DNA of 64,000 nt from Candidatus Puniceispirillum sp. Lineage in GTDB: Bacteria > Pseudomonadota > Alphaproteobacteria > Puniceispirillales > Puniceispirillaceae. Below the pieces are notes generated by a model. It was given only the letters and a program-made list of their open reading frames with translations. It was not told where the DNA came from and ran no database searches. Within the stretch, counting starts at the first letter, position 1, and every line of letters begins with the position of its first letter. The stretch covers positions 1-64,000 of the forward strand of contig JAOEVD010000008.1 of assembly GCA_028383305.1 (NCBI GenBank). The letters are read 5' to 3'. The position numbers were made by a program, and so were the translations under genes. Positions 20,227-30,865 of the stretch are shown here, in pieces.

Positions 20227-20832
20227 ATGTTTGACGCCCAGCTTCGTCCCTTGATTGACCGGTTGTTAAACCCGATTGGGCGGGGGCTTGTGACGCTTGG
20301 TGTCACTGCCAATCAGGTGACGATAATCGGCGCTGCTTTTGGCTTGATTGCGGCGGGGTTTGTTGCTGCTGGCCTGTTTCATCTGGCCTTGTGGTTTGTT
20401 ATTGCAAACCGTGTCATTGACGGGCTGGATGGTGCGGTGGCGCGCGCCAGCCGGTCAAGCGATTTTGGCGGCTATCTTGATATTGTTAGCGATTTTATTT
20501 TTTACAGTGCGATTCCACTGGCCTTTGCCGTGGCGCGGCCAGAAACCGCGCTTGCGGCAGCGTTTCTGATTTTCAGTTTTATTGGCACCGCCACCAGTTT
20601 TCTTGGCTTTGCCATTCTTGCCGAAAAACATCATGTCACCACCCAAATCCGCGGCAAAAAGGCATTTTATTATCTTGGCGGTTTGACCGAAGGAACCGAA
20701 ACGATCCTGCTGTTCCTTGCAATCCTGGTCTGGCCTGACTATTTCAGAATAACGGCAATCATCTTTGGCATTTTATGCTGGGTGACAACTGGCACCCGCA
20801 TCTATGCAGCATATCGCCAATTCAATGACTAG
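20227..20832 (+). CDS. CDP-alcohol phosphatidyltransferase, YnjF-like
   Basis: 201 aa; DGLDGAVARASRSSDFGGYLDIVSDF and KKAFYYLGGLTEGTETILLF...ILCWVTTGTRIYAAY resemble E. coli YnjF as recalled. Confidence 0.85.
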   Translation: MFDAQLRPLIDRLLNPIGRGLVTLGVTANQVTIIGAAFGLIAAGFVAAGLFHLALWFVIANRVIDGLDGAVARASRSSDFGGYLDIVSDFIFYSAIPLAFAVARPETALAAAFLIFSFIGTATSFLGFAILAEKHHVTTQIRGKKAFYYLGGLTEGTETILLFLAILVWPDYFRITAIIFGILCWVTTGTRIYAAYRQFND

Positions 20833-20894
20833 AGGCGTGGTGCCGTCTTTACGATCAAATGGGGCGGTTTCGGTCTTTCAGGAGCGCAGGATAA

Positions 20895-23223
20895 ATGAAA
20901 TTTGGAATTGGACAATCTACCGCGCGGGTCGAAGACCGGCGGTTGCTGATCGGCGCTGGCCGCTATAGTGATGATATTGCGCCTGGACAGGGCTTGCATG
21001 TGGCTTTTTTGCGCGCCCCCTATGCGCATGCGCATCTGCTGAAAATTGATCTAGAGGCAGCGCGGCAAATGGACGGGGTTCATCTTGTCGCAACACAGGC
21101 CGATCTTGATGCCGATCATATTGGTGATGTTCTTTGCCAATATCGCCCCCCCCCTTATTGGCGGCGGTAAAATGCAGCTTGTAAGCAAGCCGGCGATGGT
21201 TCGGGATATCAATCGTTATGCGGGCGATATTGTGGCGATGGTTGTTGCTGATCTGCAGGAAACAGCCGATTCCGCAATTGAATTAATTGCTGCTGACTTT
21301 GAACCAATGCCAGCAGTTACCGATATTTACGAAGCGATGAAAGATGGCGCGCCGCAGCTTTATGATTGTTATCCCAAAAACATTGCCTTTGAATGGGGGG
21401 CTGGCAAGCCTGACGAAACTGAATTTGCGATGAACGCCGCGATTGCCGATGGCCATCAAATTATCGAGATTGATGTGGTGAATAGCCGCGTTGTGATCAA
21501 TTCGATGGAAACCCGCCCGATGGTCGCTGCCCCCGGTACCAAAGATGGCACATTGGATATCTGGTGTGGAACACAGGGCGTGGTTGGCATTGCCGAACAG
21601 ATTGCCAAGGCGCTATCAATGGAACGAGTTGATATAAGGGTTCAAACTGGTGATGTTGGCGGCAGTTTTGGCTTTAAGATATTTCTACATCCTGAACAAA
21701 TCTGCATTGCATGGGCGGCGCGCCGCCTTGGGCAAATGGTGCGGTGGCAGCAGGGACGATCTGATGGATTCCTGTCGGATTTACATGGTCGTGATAACCG
21801 GTCTCGGGCGCGGGCAGCGATTAATAAAACCGGGCGTATTCTGGCGCTTCAGGTTACTGCCCATGCCAATATGGGAGCATGGCTGTCAAATTTTTCGACC
21901 TATATTCCAACGCTTTCGGGAAGCCGCACCTTGACCACCAATTATGATATTCAGGCGGCAAGCCTGCGGGTGATCGGTGTGATGACCAATACGCCAGCGG
22001 TTGATGCTTATCGCGGTGCAGGACGGCCTGAGGCCAACTATCTAATGGAACGGCTGATGGATCATATCGCCGCTGAAACTGGCCATAGTCGGATTGATGT
22101 TCGCCGCGTCAATATGATCAAGCCAAGTCAAATTCCCTATGCGATGGTTTGTGGTGGCACAATTGATTCAGGTGAAATGACCGAACTATTCGATATGGCG
22201 CTTGCCACGGCTGATGTTGCCGGATTTGCCAAACGCAAGGCGGAATCGGCTGAAAATGGCAAGCTTCGCGGTATCGGCTTTGGTATGTATCTTGAGCAAT
22301 GCGGCAATGGTGCTGATGATGGTGTTGATATTGAATTTCAGGACGATGGGCGGGTTATCCTTCATGGCTCGCAGCAATGTAACGGGCAAGGGCATCAAAC
22401 CACGGTAACGCAAATCCTGTCCGACCGACTTGGCTATGATGCTGATCTGATTACGGTCAAACAAGGCGATTCCAATCGCAGCCCGCGTGGCACAACCGGC
22501 GGCGCGCGAATGACCGCGGTTCTGGGATCAGCAACAGCAGTCGCAGCGGCAAAGGTTATTAACCTTGCCAAGCCTTTTGCTGCTGAAGTGTTGGAATCTA
22601 ACGAAGATGATCTGAATTTTACCGATGGCCTGTTTTTGCGGCAGGACACCAACCGGTCAATCGCGATTGAAGATCTTGTTCGCCAACTTGCCATTTCCGG
22701 CGAAAAGCACCGGCTGAATTGTGCGCAGCCCTATGAAACTGATGGTGCAACCTATCCTTATGGATGCCATATCATCGAGCTTGAAATTGACCGGCAGACC
22801 TGTGCTGTTGAGATTGCCAGCTATCATGTTGTTGATGATTTTGGGCTTGTTATCAATCCGTTAACCCTTGAGGGGCAAATTCATGGCGGCATTGCCCAAG
22901 GTGTTGGTCAGGCGCTTTTGGAACATGTTGTTTATGATGATTCGGGTCAGCTTTTGGCCGGATCATTGATGGATTACGCCTTGCCGCGCGCCGATCATTT
23001 TCCCGGGTTTCAGATCAGCACACGCAATACGGCTTGTGCCAATAATGCGCTTGGCATCAAAGGGTCGGGAGAAGCTGGCGCCATTGGTGCGCCGCAAGCG
23101 GTGATTTCGGCCATTTGTGATGCGCTGGACATTACCCATATTGATATGCCAGCAACACCGCTGGCCATTTTTAATGCGATGAAGGCCAAAGCCGCCAATT
23201 CGCCGATGCATAAAGGAGAATAG
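20895..23223 (+). pseudogene. Xanthine dehydrogenase/CoxL-family molybdopterin-binding subunit, frameshifted at a C9 tract
   Basis: N-terminus in 20895..21170 (FGIGQSTARVEDRRLLIGAGRYSDDIAPGQGLHVAFLRAPYAHA), remainder in 21085..23223 (+1 frame; VGGSFGFKIFLHPEQ, YRGAGRPEANYLMERLMD, GSGEAGAIGAPQAVISAI). Frame change at ccccccccc (21146-21154). Confidence 0.85.
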
Positions 23224-23224
23224 G

Positions 23225-23623
23225 GTGAGTGATAAAATTAATAAAACTGATGAAGAATGGCGTGAGCAACTGACTGAAGAGCAATATCATGTAACACGCA
23301 AACATGGCACCGAGCGGGCTTTTTCAGGCCGTCTTGATAAACATTATGACGCTGGCACCTATCTTTGTATTTGCTGTGCAACACCGTTATTTTCATCCGA
23401 GACCAAATTTGACTCAGGATCGGGCTGGCCAAGCTTTTTTGCGCCGGTTGACGAGGCAAATATCGGCAAAAATGTTGATGAAAGCTTTTTTATGCGCCGC
23501 ACCGAGGTTCATTGTGACCGTTGTTACGCGCATCTTGGCCATGTGTTTCCCGATGGGCCGCAACCCACCGGCCTTCGCTATTGCATCAATTCGGCGTCAC
23601 TGGATTTTGTGAGCGACGAATAG
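23225..23623 (+). CDS. msrB: Peptide methionine (R)-S-oxide reductase
   Basis: 132 aa; [28 protein letters not shown]...[26 protein letters not shown]...[14 protein letters not shown]...[11 protein letters not shown]. Confidence 0.97.
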   Translation: MSDKINKTDEEWREQLTEEQYHVTRKHGTERAFSGRLDKHYDAGTYLCICCATPLFSSETKFDSGSGWPSFFAPVDEANIGKNVDESFFMRRTEVHCDRCYAHLGHVFPDGPQPTGLRYCINSASLDFVSDE

Positions 23624-23684
23624 GAGGAGGTGTTGGGCAAAGGCCGGTGAAGGCAGGCGAATTGGAATATCCACCTGTTGCGTT

Positions 23685-24035
23685 TTACATCTTGCCATAG
23701 TTATGGCGCTTCATCTTGTGGATTTCTTTATCATCCAAGCTGCCATCACCATTGCTGTCCATCTTCTCGAACATGGCGACAATGCGGCCGTTAAACTCGG
23801 TTTTGTCGATCATGCCGTCAGCGTTGAGATCAAGAATTTGAAACCGTTTATCTTGGCGGCTGGTGAGTTCTTCAAGGCTGATTATACCATCATTATTGAT
23901 GTCGAGTTTTTTGGCCATGAACTTGTTGCGCTTATGTGACGCATCGTCCATATCGGCATTGGCAAGTCCGGTGATGATGCTTCCCGATGCCAGAAGACCG
24001 GCACCGATCAGAACGGGAAAATAACGCTGTTTCAT
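23685..24035 (-). CDS. EF-hand calcium-binding protein (secreted)
   Basis: MKQRYFPVLIGAGLLASGSIITGLANA signal peptide, then DINNDGIISLEE, DLNADGMIDKTE and DSNGDGSLDDKE; start moved inside ORF 23685..24257. Confidence 0.8.
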   Translation of the reverse strand: MKQRYFPVLIGAGLLASGSIITGLANADMDDASHKRNKFMAKKLDINNDGIISLEELTSRQDKRFQILDLNADGMIDKTEFNGRIVAMFEKMDSNGDGSLDDKEIHKMKRHNYGKM

Positions 24036-24358
24036 AGGCTGTTCCTTTGGTTGCTGTTTTTGGGGCGCTTTTGCAACACATTGACGAAAAGTTGACACCG
24101 GCAGCCGAACAAACAGTGGGTGATGAATTCCGGTATACCGGTGCCACATCGCTATAGTCCTGTTAAATAGGGGCGGGAAAGGGGCGCGGCTGTGATCTTT
24201 TCGCGGTAATAAATGGGCAATAATTGAGCCATAATGTGCCATGATTTTGGCAGGCATGACTTGCTTTTACCCCATCGCGGGCATAGCTTGGCGACAACAA
24301 AAGGCGCAGCAGGCTGACAAGACCGGCCATGCTGGGCATGATAAAGGGAAATGGGTAG

Positions 24359-25222
24359 ATGTCTTTGCCGCCTGAAACTGAATTGTCAAACCCAATGCCA
24401 TGGGTTGACGGCGCAACGCGTGTCTTTGGCGTGATCGCCCATCCGGTTGATCATGTTCGGGCACCAATGGTGTTTAACCCGCGTTTTGCAGCGGCGGGTT
24501 TGCCCCATATCATGGTGCCAATCAATGCGCCCCCAGAAAAGCTAGAGCTGATCATTAATGCGCTTCGTGCCATGCCAAATTTTGGCGGGCTTGCGGTGAC
24601 GATCCCGCATAAAATGCCGCTTGCCGATCTTTGTGACAGCCTTGGCACCGCCGCCCAATTGACCGGGGCGGTCAATGCGGTGCGGTTTGATGATGATGGT
24701 ACAATGCATGGCGATAATTTTGATGGTGCCGGTTTTGTCGCTGGCGCGATTGGCAATGGGTATGATGTTGCCGATAAGGCGATTTTGCTAATTGGGGCAG
24801 GCGGTGCTGCCCGTGCGATTGCGGCGGCGCTGGTTGAGGCAAAAATTGGTAAATTGACCATCACCAATCGCAGCCTCGGCAAGGCTGAAGAACTTGCCAG
24901 CCTGCTTGCCAGCAAAACCGGCTTTGCCAATGTTAACGCCGCGGCGCTTGCTGATTGTGATGGCGGTGACGCTGATATGATCATTAACAGCACTAGCCTT
25001 GGTCTGAAACCGGGCGATGCCTTGCCTTTGGTACTGGATGCGGTGAACCCTGATACGGTGATTGCCGATATCATCATGGTTCCTGCTGAAACCGAATGGC
25101 TTGCTGCGGCACAAAAAGCAGGGCTTCGGGTGCATTATGGGCGGCATATGTTGGATTACCAAATCGACCTGATCGGTAAATTTATCGGGGCGTTATACCA
25201 AAATGGCCGATTCGGTCATTGA
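24359..25222 (+). CDS. Shikimate dehydrogenase-like protein (AroE superfamily)
   Basis: 287 aa; GVIAHPVDHVRAPMVFN, GLAVTIPHKMPLADLCD, GDNFDGAGF, GAGGAARAIAAAL, NSTSLGLKPGD. Confidence 0.8.
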   Translation: MSLPPETELSNPMPWVDGATRVFGVIAHPVDHVRAPMVFNPRFAAAGLPHIMVPINAPPEKLELIINALRAMPNFGGLAVTIPHKMPLADLCDSLGTAAQLTGAVNAVRFDDDGTMHGDNFDGAGFVAGAIGNGYDVADKAILLIGAGGAARAIAAALVEAKIGKLTITNRSLGKAEELASLLASKTGFANVNAAALADCDGGDADMIINSTSLGLKPGDALPLVLDAVNPDTVIADIIMVPAETEWLAAAQKAGLRVHYGRHMLDYQIDLIGKFIGALYQNGRFGH

Positions 25223-25304
25223 GTTCGCTTGGCCAGACAGCTATAACTGGGCGGTGCGGCACTGGCGTAGTTGTTGGCGCAATCGTTGGAAAATGAGGAA
25301 GTGA

Positions 25305-25703
25305 ATGACCGATACAGCAAATGTTTGGACTGATGAACGTCTTGAAAAGCTGAGAGAGCTATGGACGCAAGGCTTGTCCATTTCGCAAATTGGCGAGGCA
25401 CTTGGCGTATCGCGCAACGCAATTGCTGGCAAAGCCCACCGGGTGGGCCTGCCAAAGCGTCCATCTCCAATTAGCCGGCCAAAGGTTGAAAAGCCAAAAG
25501 TTGCCGTGCCTGAGGTTACTGAAAATTTGCCGTTGCGCCTTGAATTGCGCCAATTGGAATGGTCCAGAAGCAAATGTTGTTGGCCAACTGGTGATCCCAA
25601 GAAAAATGGCTTTGTCTTTTGCGGTGATGCGATTGTACCTGGCAAGCCCTATTGCCTGACACACTGCCAAGAAGCCTATACATCATCACGCGACTCAAGC
25701 TAA
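25305..25703 (+). CDS. gcrA: GcrA cell cycle regulator
   Basis: 132 aa; WTDERLEKLRELWTQGLSISQIGEALGVSRNAIAGKAHRVGLPKRPSPI...CCWPTGDPKKNGFVFCGDAIVPGKPYCLTHCQEAY. Confidence 0.93.
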   Translation: MTDTANVWTDERLEKLRELWTQGLSISQIGEALGVSRNAIAGKAHRVGLPKRPSPISRPKVEKPKVAVPEVTENLPLRLELRQLEWSRSKCCWPTGDPKKNGFVFCGDAIVPGKPYCLTHCQEAYTSSRDSS

Positions 25704-25708
25704 CGCCG

Positions 25709-28330
25709 ATGCTAAAACGTCGCGAGGACTATACGCCGCCCACTTTTCTGGTAACGGCAGTCGATCTGAACATCGATATTCATGATCTTGGCAGCATTGT
25801 TACAACCAAATTGGCCGTCACGCCAAACCCTGCGGCTGGTGGGGCGAGGATTTTGCATCTTGATGGGCGCGGGCTTGAGCTTCAATCAATTTCGGTTGAT
25901 GGCAAACCTCTGGCTGATACTGGCTATAGCCATGATGAATCAGGATTGCAGATTACCGGCCTGACCAGCGCTTGTGTTGTTGAAACAATCGCCAAATGCC
26001 ACCCTGAAACCAATACCGCACTCGAAGGGCTGTATCTATCGGGCGGCATGTATTGCACGCAATGCGAGCCTGAAGGGTTTCGCCGGATCGGGTTTTACCC
26101 TGATCGCCCCGATGTGATGAGCATTTTCACCGTTCGGTTAGAAGCCGCGCGCGCCTACCCGCAATTGCTGTCAAATGGAAACCTGATCGAAACGGGCCAT
26201 TGTGGTACTAACCGGCATTTTGCTATCTGGCATGACCCGCATCCAAAACCAAGCTATCTATTCGCGGCGGTCGTTGGTGATCTTGATTGCGTGGTTGACA
26301 GCTTTCAAACCATGTTGGGGCGCAAGGTTGATCTTCGTATCTATGTCGAAAAGGGCAATGTTGGTTTGACCCGCCATGCGATGGATTCGTTGAAACGGTC
26401 AATGCGCTGGGATGAAGAGGTTTATGGTCTTGAATATGACCTTGATCTGTTCCAGATCGTTGCAGTTAGCCATTTCAATATGGGCGCGATGGAAAATAAA
26501 GGCCTGAATATTTTCAACAGCAAATTTGTGCTGGCCGATCCGAAAACCGCAACCGACATTGACCTGCACCGTGTCGAATCGATTATTGCCCATGAATATT
26601 TCCATAATTGGACTGGCAATCGTGTGACTTGCCGTGACTGGTTTCAATTAACCCTAAAAGAGGGGCTGACGGTTTTCCGCGATCAGTGTTTTTCGGCAGA
26701 TATGCATGATGCTGGCCTTCAACGCGCCGATGATGTGTCGACGCTTCGCGCGGCGCAATTCCCCGAAGATCGCAGCCCAACAGCGCACCCAATCCGGCCT
26801 GAAAGCTATCGCGAGATTAATAATTTTTACACGGCGACGGTATATGAAAAAGGCGCTGAGGTCATTCGCATGCTTGCTGGCTATCTCGGCAAGGATGGGT
26901 TTCGACGCGGCACCGATCTTTATTTTGAGCGCTATGATGGGGCGGCGGTAACCTGTGATGATTTTGTGGCGGCACTCGCTGATGCGAATGGCGTTGATCT
27001 GTCAGAGTTTGTTGGTTGGTATTCGCAGGCCGGAACCCCTGAATTGACCGCCAGCCGCGTGGCGATTGATGATGGTCAGGCGTTTGCCATCGAATTTACC
27101 CAGACTATTCCTGAAACCATGGCAAAGACACCCCGCTTGCCGCTGCCGATACCGGTTCGCATTGGGCTTGTTGGCGATGATGGGGCGATTGTGCCATTCC
27201 GGCTGTCGGCCGATGCGCCCTATCTTGATGAACAGATGATTCTGGTCACTGGCAAGACGCATCTTCAACCGATTTTCCCCGCATCATCCGGAAAAGTCGT
27301 GCCAAGTTTGCTTCGGAATTTTTCAGCACCGGTTATTTTGAAAGATGATTTATCATCATCTGAACGGCTGCATTTAATGGCGCATGATGCAGATATGTTT
27401 AACCGTTGGGATGCGGCACAAACGCTTCTTGCCGATCAAATTCTGGCAATTGCAGATGATTCGAAACATGGCGTTGATGAAACCGCAATTGCAGCACTTG
27501 CCAAGGCCTATGCCAACAGTCTCGCCAATCCAGATTTACTGGATATGTTTAAATCGGGTCTTTTAACGCTTCCCGCCATTTCGGTTCTGGAAAGCCGTAT
27601 GACGCCAGCCGATCCAGTGGCGCTATTTCATGCAAGACGGGCGGTTGAGGAGGCTCTTGGGCGGATGCTGGCACTGCAAATTAAATCTGCGCTGACCGAT
27701 GAAAATGTGGCCATCATGGTCAAAAAAAATGGTGGGCGTGCCCTGTTAAACCGGCTGTTGGGATTGGCCATTTCTGCTGGTAACAGCGCCGCCATTGAAC
27801 GCGCTGCAAAACAGGTTCATGACCAGAATATGACCTTGTCACAAGGCGCATTAATGGCCTTGAACCATTGTGATCATCCAGCGCGTGCCATTGCTTTGCA
27901 GGCGTTTCATGACCGGTGGCAGGACAGCCCACTTGTCATGGAAAAATGGTTCATGATGGAATCAACGTCGCTTATCTCTGGCACGGTTACGCGGCTTGGT
28001 GAATTAATGGTGCATCCGGCATTTGATGCGAATAATCCAAATAAATTACGGTCGGTTCTTGGTGCTTTTATGACTGGTAATCCAGTGCATTTCTATGCTG
28101 ATGATGGATCAGGGTTTGATTTTATCGGCGATTGCCTGATTGATATTGATGCGCGTAATCCGCAATTGGCGGCAAGGATGGCTTTGCCTTTGACCCGAAT
28201 GGCGCAATATGCCACTGACCGGCGTGCAAAGATGGGGGCAGTGTTGCAAAAGATACAGAAACAGGCACAGTCAAATGATCTTCGTGAGGTCATTGATAAG
28301 GCGCTGGACGATAGCCCGTCACCCGCGTAA
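25709..28330 (+). CDS. pepN: Aminopeptidase N
   Basis: ~873 aa; MLKRREDYTPPTFLV...NMGAMENKGLNIFNSKFVLADP...IIAHEYFHNWTGNRVTCRDWFQLTLKEGLTVFRDQ. Confidence 0.97.
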   Translation: MLKRREDYTPPTFLVTAVDLNIDIHDLGSIVTTKLAVTPNPAAGGARILHLDGRGLELQSISVDGKPLADTGYSHDESGLQITGLTSACVVETIAKCHPETNTALEGLYLSGGMYCTQCEPEGFRRIGFYPDRPDVMSIFTVRLEAARAYPQLLSNGNLIETGHCGTNRHFAIWHDPHPKPSYLFAAVVGDLDCVVDSFQTMLGRKVDLRIYVEKGNVGLTRHAMDSLKRSMRWDEEVYGLEYDLDLFQIVAVSHFNMGAMENKGLNIFNSKFVLADPKTATDIDLHRVESIIAHEYFHNWTGNRVTCRDWFQLTLKEGLTVFRDQCFSADMHDAGLQRADDVSTLRAAQFPEDRSPTAHPIRPESYREINNFYTATVYEKGAEVIRMLAGYLGKDGFRRGTDLYFERYDGAAVTCDDFVAALADANGVDLSEFVGWYSQAGTPELTASRVAIDDGQAFAIEFTQTIPETMAKTPRLPLPIPVRIGLVGDDGAIVPFRLSADAPYLDEQMILVTGKTHLQPIFPASSGKVVPSLLRNFSAPVILKDDLSSSERLHLMAHDADMFNRWDAAQTLLADQILAIADDSKHGVDETAIAALAKAYANSLANPDLLDMFKSGLLTLPAISVLESRMTPADPVALFHARRAVEEALGRMLALQIKSALTDENVAIMVKKNGGRALLNRLLGLAISAGNSAAIERAAKQVHDQNMTLSQGALMALNHCDHPARAIALQAFHDRWQDSPLVMEKWFMMESTSLISGTVTRLGELMVHPAFDANNPNKLRSVLGAFMTGNPVHFYADDGSGFDFIGDCLIDIDARNPQLAARMALPLTRMAQYATDRRAKMGAVLQKIQKQAQSNDLREVIDKALDDSPSPA

Positions 28331-28436
28331 AAGGCGGGTGATCGCGCCACATGGCATAGATTTGATTATACGATCATCGGCGGCGATGACCGGAAGCGAT
28401 AATTAGGCGGTGATCAATTGCGGTTTTGCTGTGATG

Positions 28437-30071
28437 CTAGCGGCGCAGAAATGCCGGAATATGGCCTGTTTCACCCAAAGTGTTGCCCGAACAATCTGGC
28501 GGTGATGGCAATTCATCATCGCGATTCCGGTTTTTGTTTTTTGTGGCTGTTTTGGGTGCTGGTTTTGCGGCTTGCGCCGATGAAGAACTGACAGCCGATT
28601 TTGCCTTTGCCAGTTTAGCGGGTTTTTCGCTGGCCGCATCAATTTTCACCACATCATTTTGCGCCGCATTACTTTTTGGTGCATCCGTTCCAGCGGGCTT
28701 TTCCGCTGTTTTCTTGGCATTCCTGCCGCGACCACGGCTCTTCGATGCTTTTTCATCAGTTTCTTTTGACGGTGCGCTGGTCGCATTTGACTGGCCATCA
28801 TCGGTTTTGGCAATGTCTTGACCATCATTGATTGAGGGTTTCGACGCTGATGATTTTGCCCCTGATTCAACAACCTTGCCATCAACAACGGTGATTTGCG
28901 GAACAGGTTTGCCAATTAGTTTTTCAATAAAGCCAATATATTTGATGTCATCTTTGCTGGCAGCGATGGTAAAGGAACGCCCTGATTTGCCAGCGCGGCC
29001 AGTCCGGCCAATGCGATGAACATAATCTTCGGCATGGGTTGGCACATCAAAATTGAAAACATGGCTGAGACCGGCAATATCAAGCCCGCGTGCAGCCACA
29101 TCCGAGGCGATCATAAGCGGCACTTCGCCATCTTTGAAGCGTTGTAGAGCTTCAAGGCGCGCTGATTGGGTCATGTCTCCATGAAGCGCAACAGCCGAAA
29201 AGCCATGCCGCGTCAGCGATTTGATCAATTCAGCGATATCGCGTTTACGATTGCAGAAAATAACCGCATTTTTGACGGCTTCATGGCGCAGAATATCACG
29301 CAATATCTGGCGTTTTTTCCTGGTATCAGTCCAAATCAAATGCTGGGCAACCGTATCGGCTGTTGCCGCAGGTGGAGCCACTTCGATGACCTTTGGATTC
29401 ATCACAAATTTTGCGCCAAGCTTTTGAATATCATCAGACAATGTTGCTGAGAAAAACAGCGTTTGGCGCATCCGCGGTAATAGGCTAGCGATCCGCTCAA
29501 CATCGGGGATAAAGCCCATATCAAGCATCCGATCGGCTTCGTCGATTACCAGAATTTTCACGTCATTCAACAGAACTTTGCCGCGTTCGAAATGATCGAG
29601 CAACCGACCTGGCGTAGCGATCAGAACATCAACACCCTTGCTGAGCGCTGCATTCTGTTCGGTAAAGCTGACCCCGCCGATCAATAATGCCATGCTTAAT
29701 TTATGGTATGAGCTGAATTTTTCGAAAGAATCGGCGACCTGTGCCGCCAATTCGCGCGTTGGCGCAAGAATAAGCGATCGGGGCAGGCGTGCCTTGGCGC
29801 GGCCAGAGGCCAGAATATCAATCATCGGCAAGGTGAATGAGGCAGTTTTGCCAGTGCCGGTCTGCGCCGAGCCAAGAATATCACGGCCCATCAATACAAT
29901 GGGGATGGATTTTTCTTGGATGGGTGTTGGGCTGGTATAACCTAGATCGGCTACCGCCCGGCTTAGCTCGTCACTGAGGCCGAGATCTGAAAATTTCAAG
30001 GATAAGTTCCCTATTGATATTGACTGGAAATGTTTTTGCGTCACAAGCGAGCAATTTAACGTAAATTCCAT
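28437..30071 (-). CDS. DEAD/DEAH-box RNA helicase (RhlE-like)
   Basis: 544 aa; AQTGTGKTASFTLPM, VIDEADRMLDMGF, SAT, HRIGRTGRAGKSG; long low-complexity C-terminus. Confidence 0.93.
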   Translation of the reverse strand: MEFTLNCSLVTQKHFQSISIGNLSLKFSDLGLSDELSRAVADLGYTSPTPIQEKSIPIVLMGRDILGSAQTGTGKTASFTLPMIDILASGRAKARLPRSLILAPTRELAAQVADSFEKFSSYHKLSMALLIGGVSFTEQNAALSKGVDVLIATPGRLLDHFERGKVLLNDVKILVIDEADRMLDMGFIPDVERIASLLPRMRQTLFFSATLSDDIQKLGAKFVMNPKVIEVAPPAATADTVAQHLIWTDTRKKRQILRDILRHEAVKNAVIFCNRKRDIAELIKSLTRHGFSAVALHGDMTQSARLEALQRFKDGEVPLMIASDVAARGLDIAGLSHVFNFDVPTHAEDYVHRIGRTGRAGKSGRSFTIAASKDDIKYIGFIEKLIGKPVPQITVVDGKVVESGAKSSASKPSINDGQDIAKTDDGQSNATSAPSKETDEKASKSRGRGRNAKKTAEKPAGTDAPKSNAAQNDVVKIDAASEKPAKLAKAKSAVSSSSAQAAKPAPKTATKNKNRNRDDELPSPPDCSGNTLGETGHIPAFLRR

Positions 30072-30157
30072 AAGTTTTTATGGGCTTTCAACGTGGCTGG
30101 TGATACAGAGTAAAGCTGCTCAGGTCAATCTTTCATTCTATCATCCTTATCGAGCCC

Positions 30158-30862
30158 TTGATGCCGTCATTCACACCAATTTTTATTCCCGGTCTTCTTT
30201 GCACCGAATTGCTTTTTGCCAAACAGCGCGCCAGCCTGCCAAATCAGGGTTATATCGCTGATACAACGCGCCATGATTCAATTCATAATATGGCGCAGGC
30301 AGCACTTGATCTTTGTGATGGCCCCTTAGTGCCGATTGGCCTGTCAATGGGTGGTTATGTGGCTTTGGAAATGGCACGGCTGGCACCGCAACGGATGGCA
30401 GCTATGGCATTGCTTAGCACCAATTGCCGCGATGATAGCGCCGAAAGCCAACGCCAACGCCAACAGGCAATCGCTCTTGCCAAACAAAAAGGCTTTCAGG
30501 GCGTCACACGCCGTTTGATGCCGCGTCTTTTATCTGAGGCGGCATTGCAAGATGAGGCGGTTGTTGCCGATGTTCTGGCCATGGCAGCCGAAATTGGGCG
30601 CATTGGCTTTGTCCAGCAGCAAACCGCGATTGTGGGGCGGCGCGCCCAGCATGACACGTTGGCTAGCTTTGCCGCGCCGGTTCTTGTTTTATGTGGCAAT
30701 ATGGATGTTTTGACGCCGCCAAATCTGTCGGTTGAAATGGCCGGTCTTGCGCCGCAGGTCGAATTATGCCTGCTAAATGGCATTGGACATCTGTCATCAA
30801 TCGAGGCACCCGAGGCCGTCACCAACGCGCTTGAGTCATTATTCGAGCGAGCTGCCGATTAG
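30158..30862 (+). CDS. Alpha/beta hydrolase
   Basis: 234 aa; PIGLSMGGYVALEMARLAPQRM nucleophile elbow, VLCGNMDVLTPP, GIGHLSSIEAPEAV. Confidence 0.85.
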   Translation: MMPSFTPIFIPGLLCTELLFAKQRASLPNQGYIADTTRHDSIHNMAQAALDLCDGPLVPIGLSMGGYVALEMARLAPQRMAAMALLSTNCRDDSAESQRQRQQAIALAKQKGFQGVTRRLMPRLLSEAALQDEAVVADVLAMAAEIGRIGFVQQQTAIVGRRAQHDTLASFAAPVLVLCGNMDVLTPPNLSVEMAGLAPQVELCLLNGIGHLSSIEAPEAVTNALESLFERAAD

Positions 30863-30865
30863 CGG

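Noticed and set aside
28319-28341. tcacccgc-gtaaaag-gcgggtga hairpin overlapping the pepN stop
   Set aside because: Good stem but no U-tract; could be structural only, so not called a terminator.
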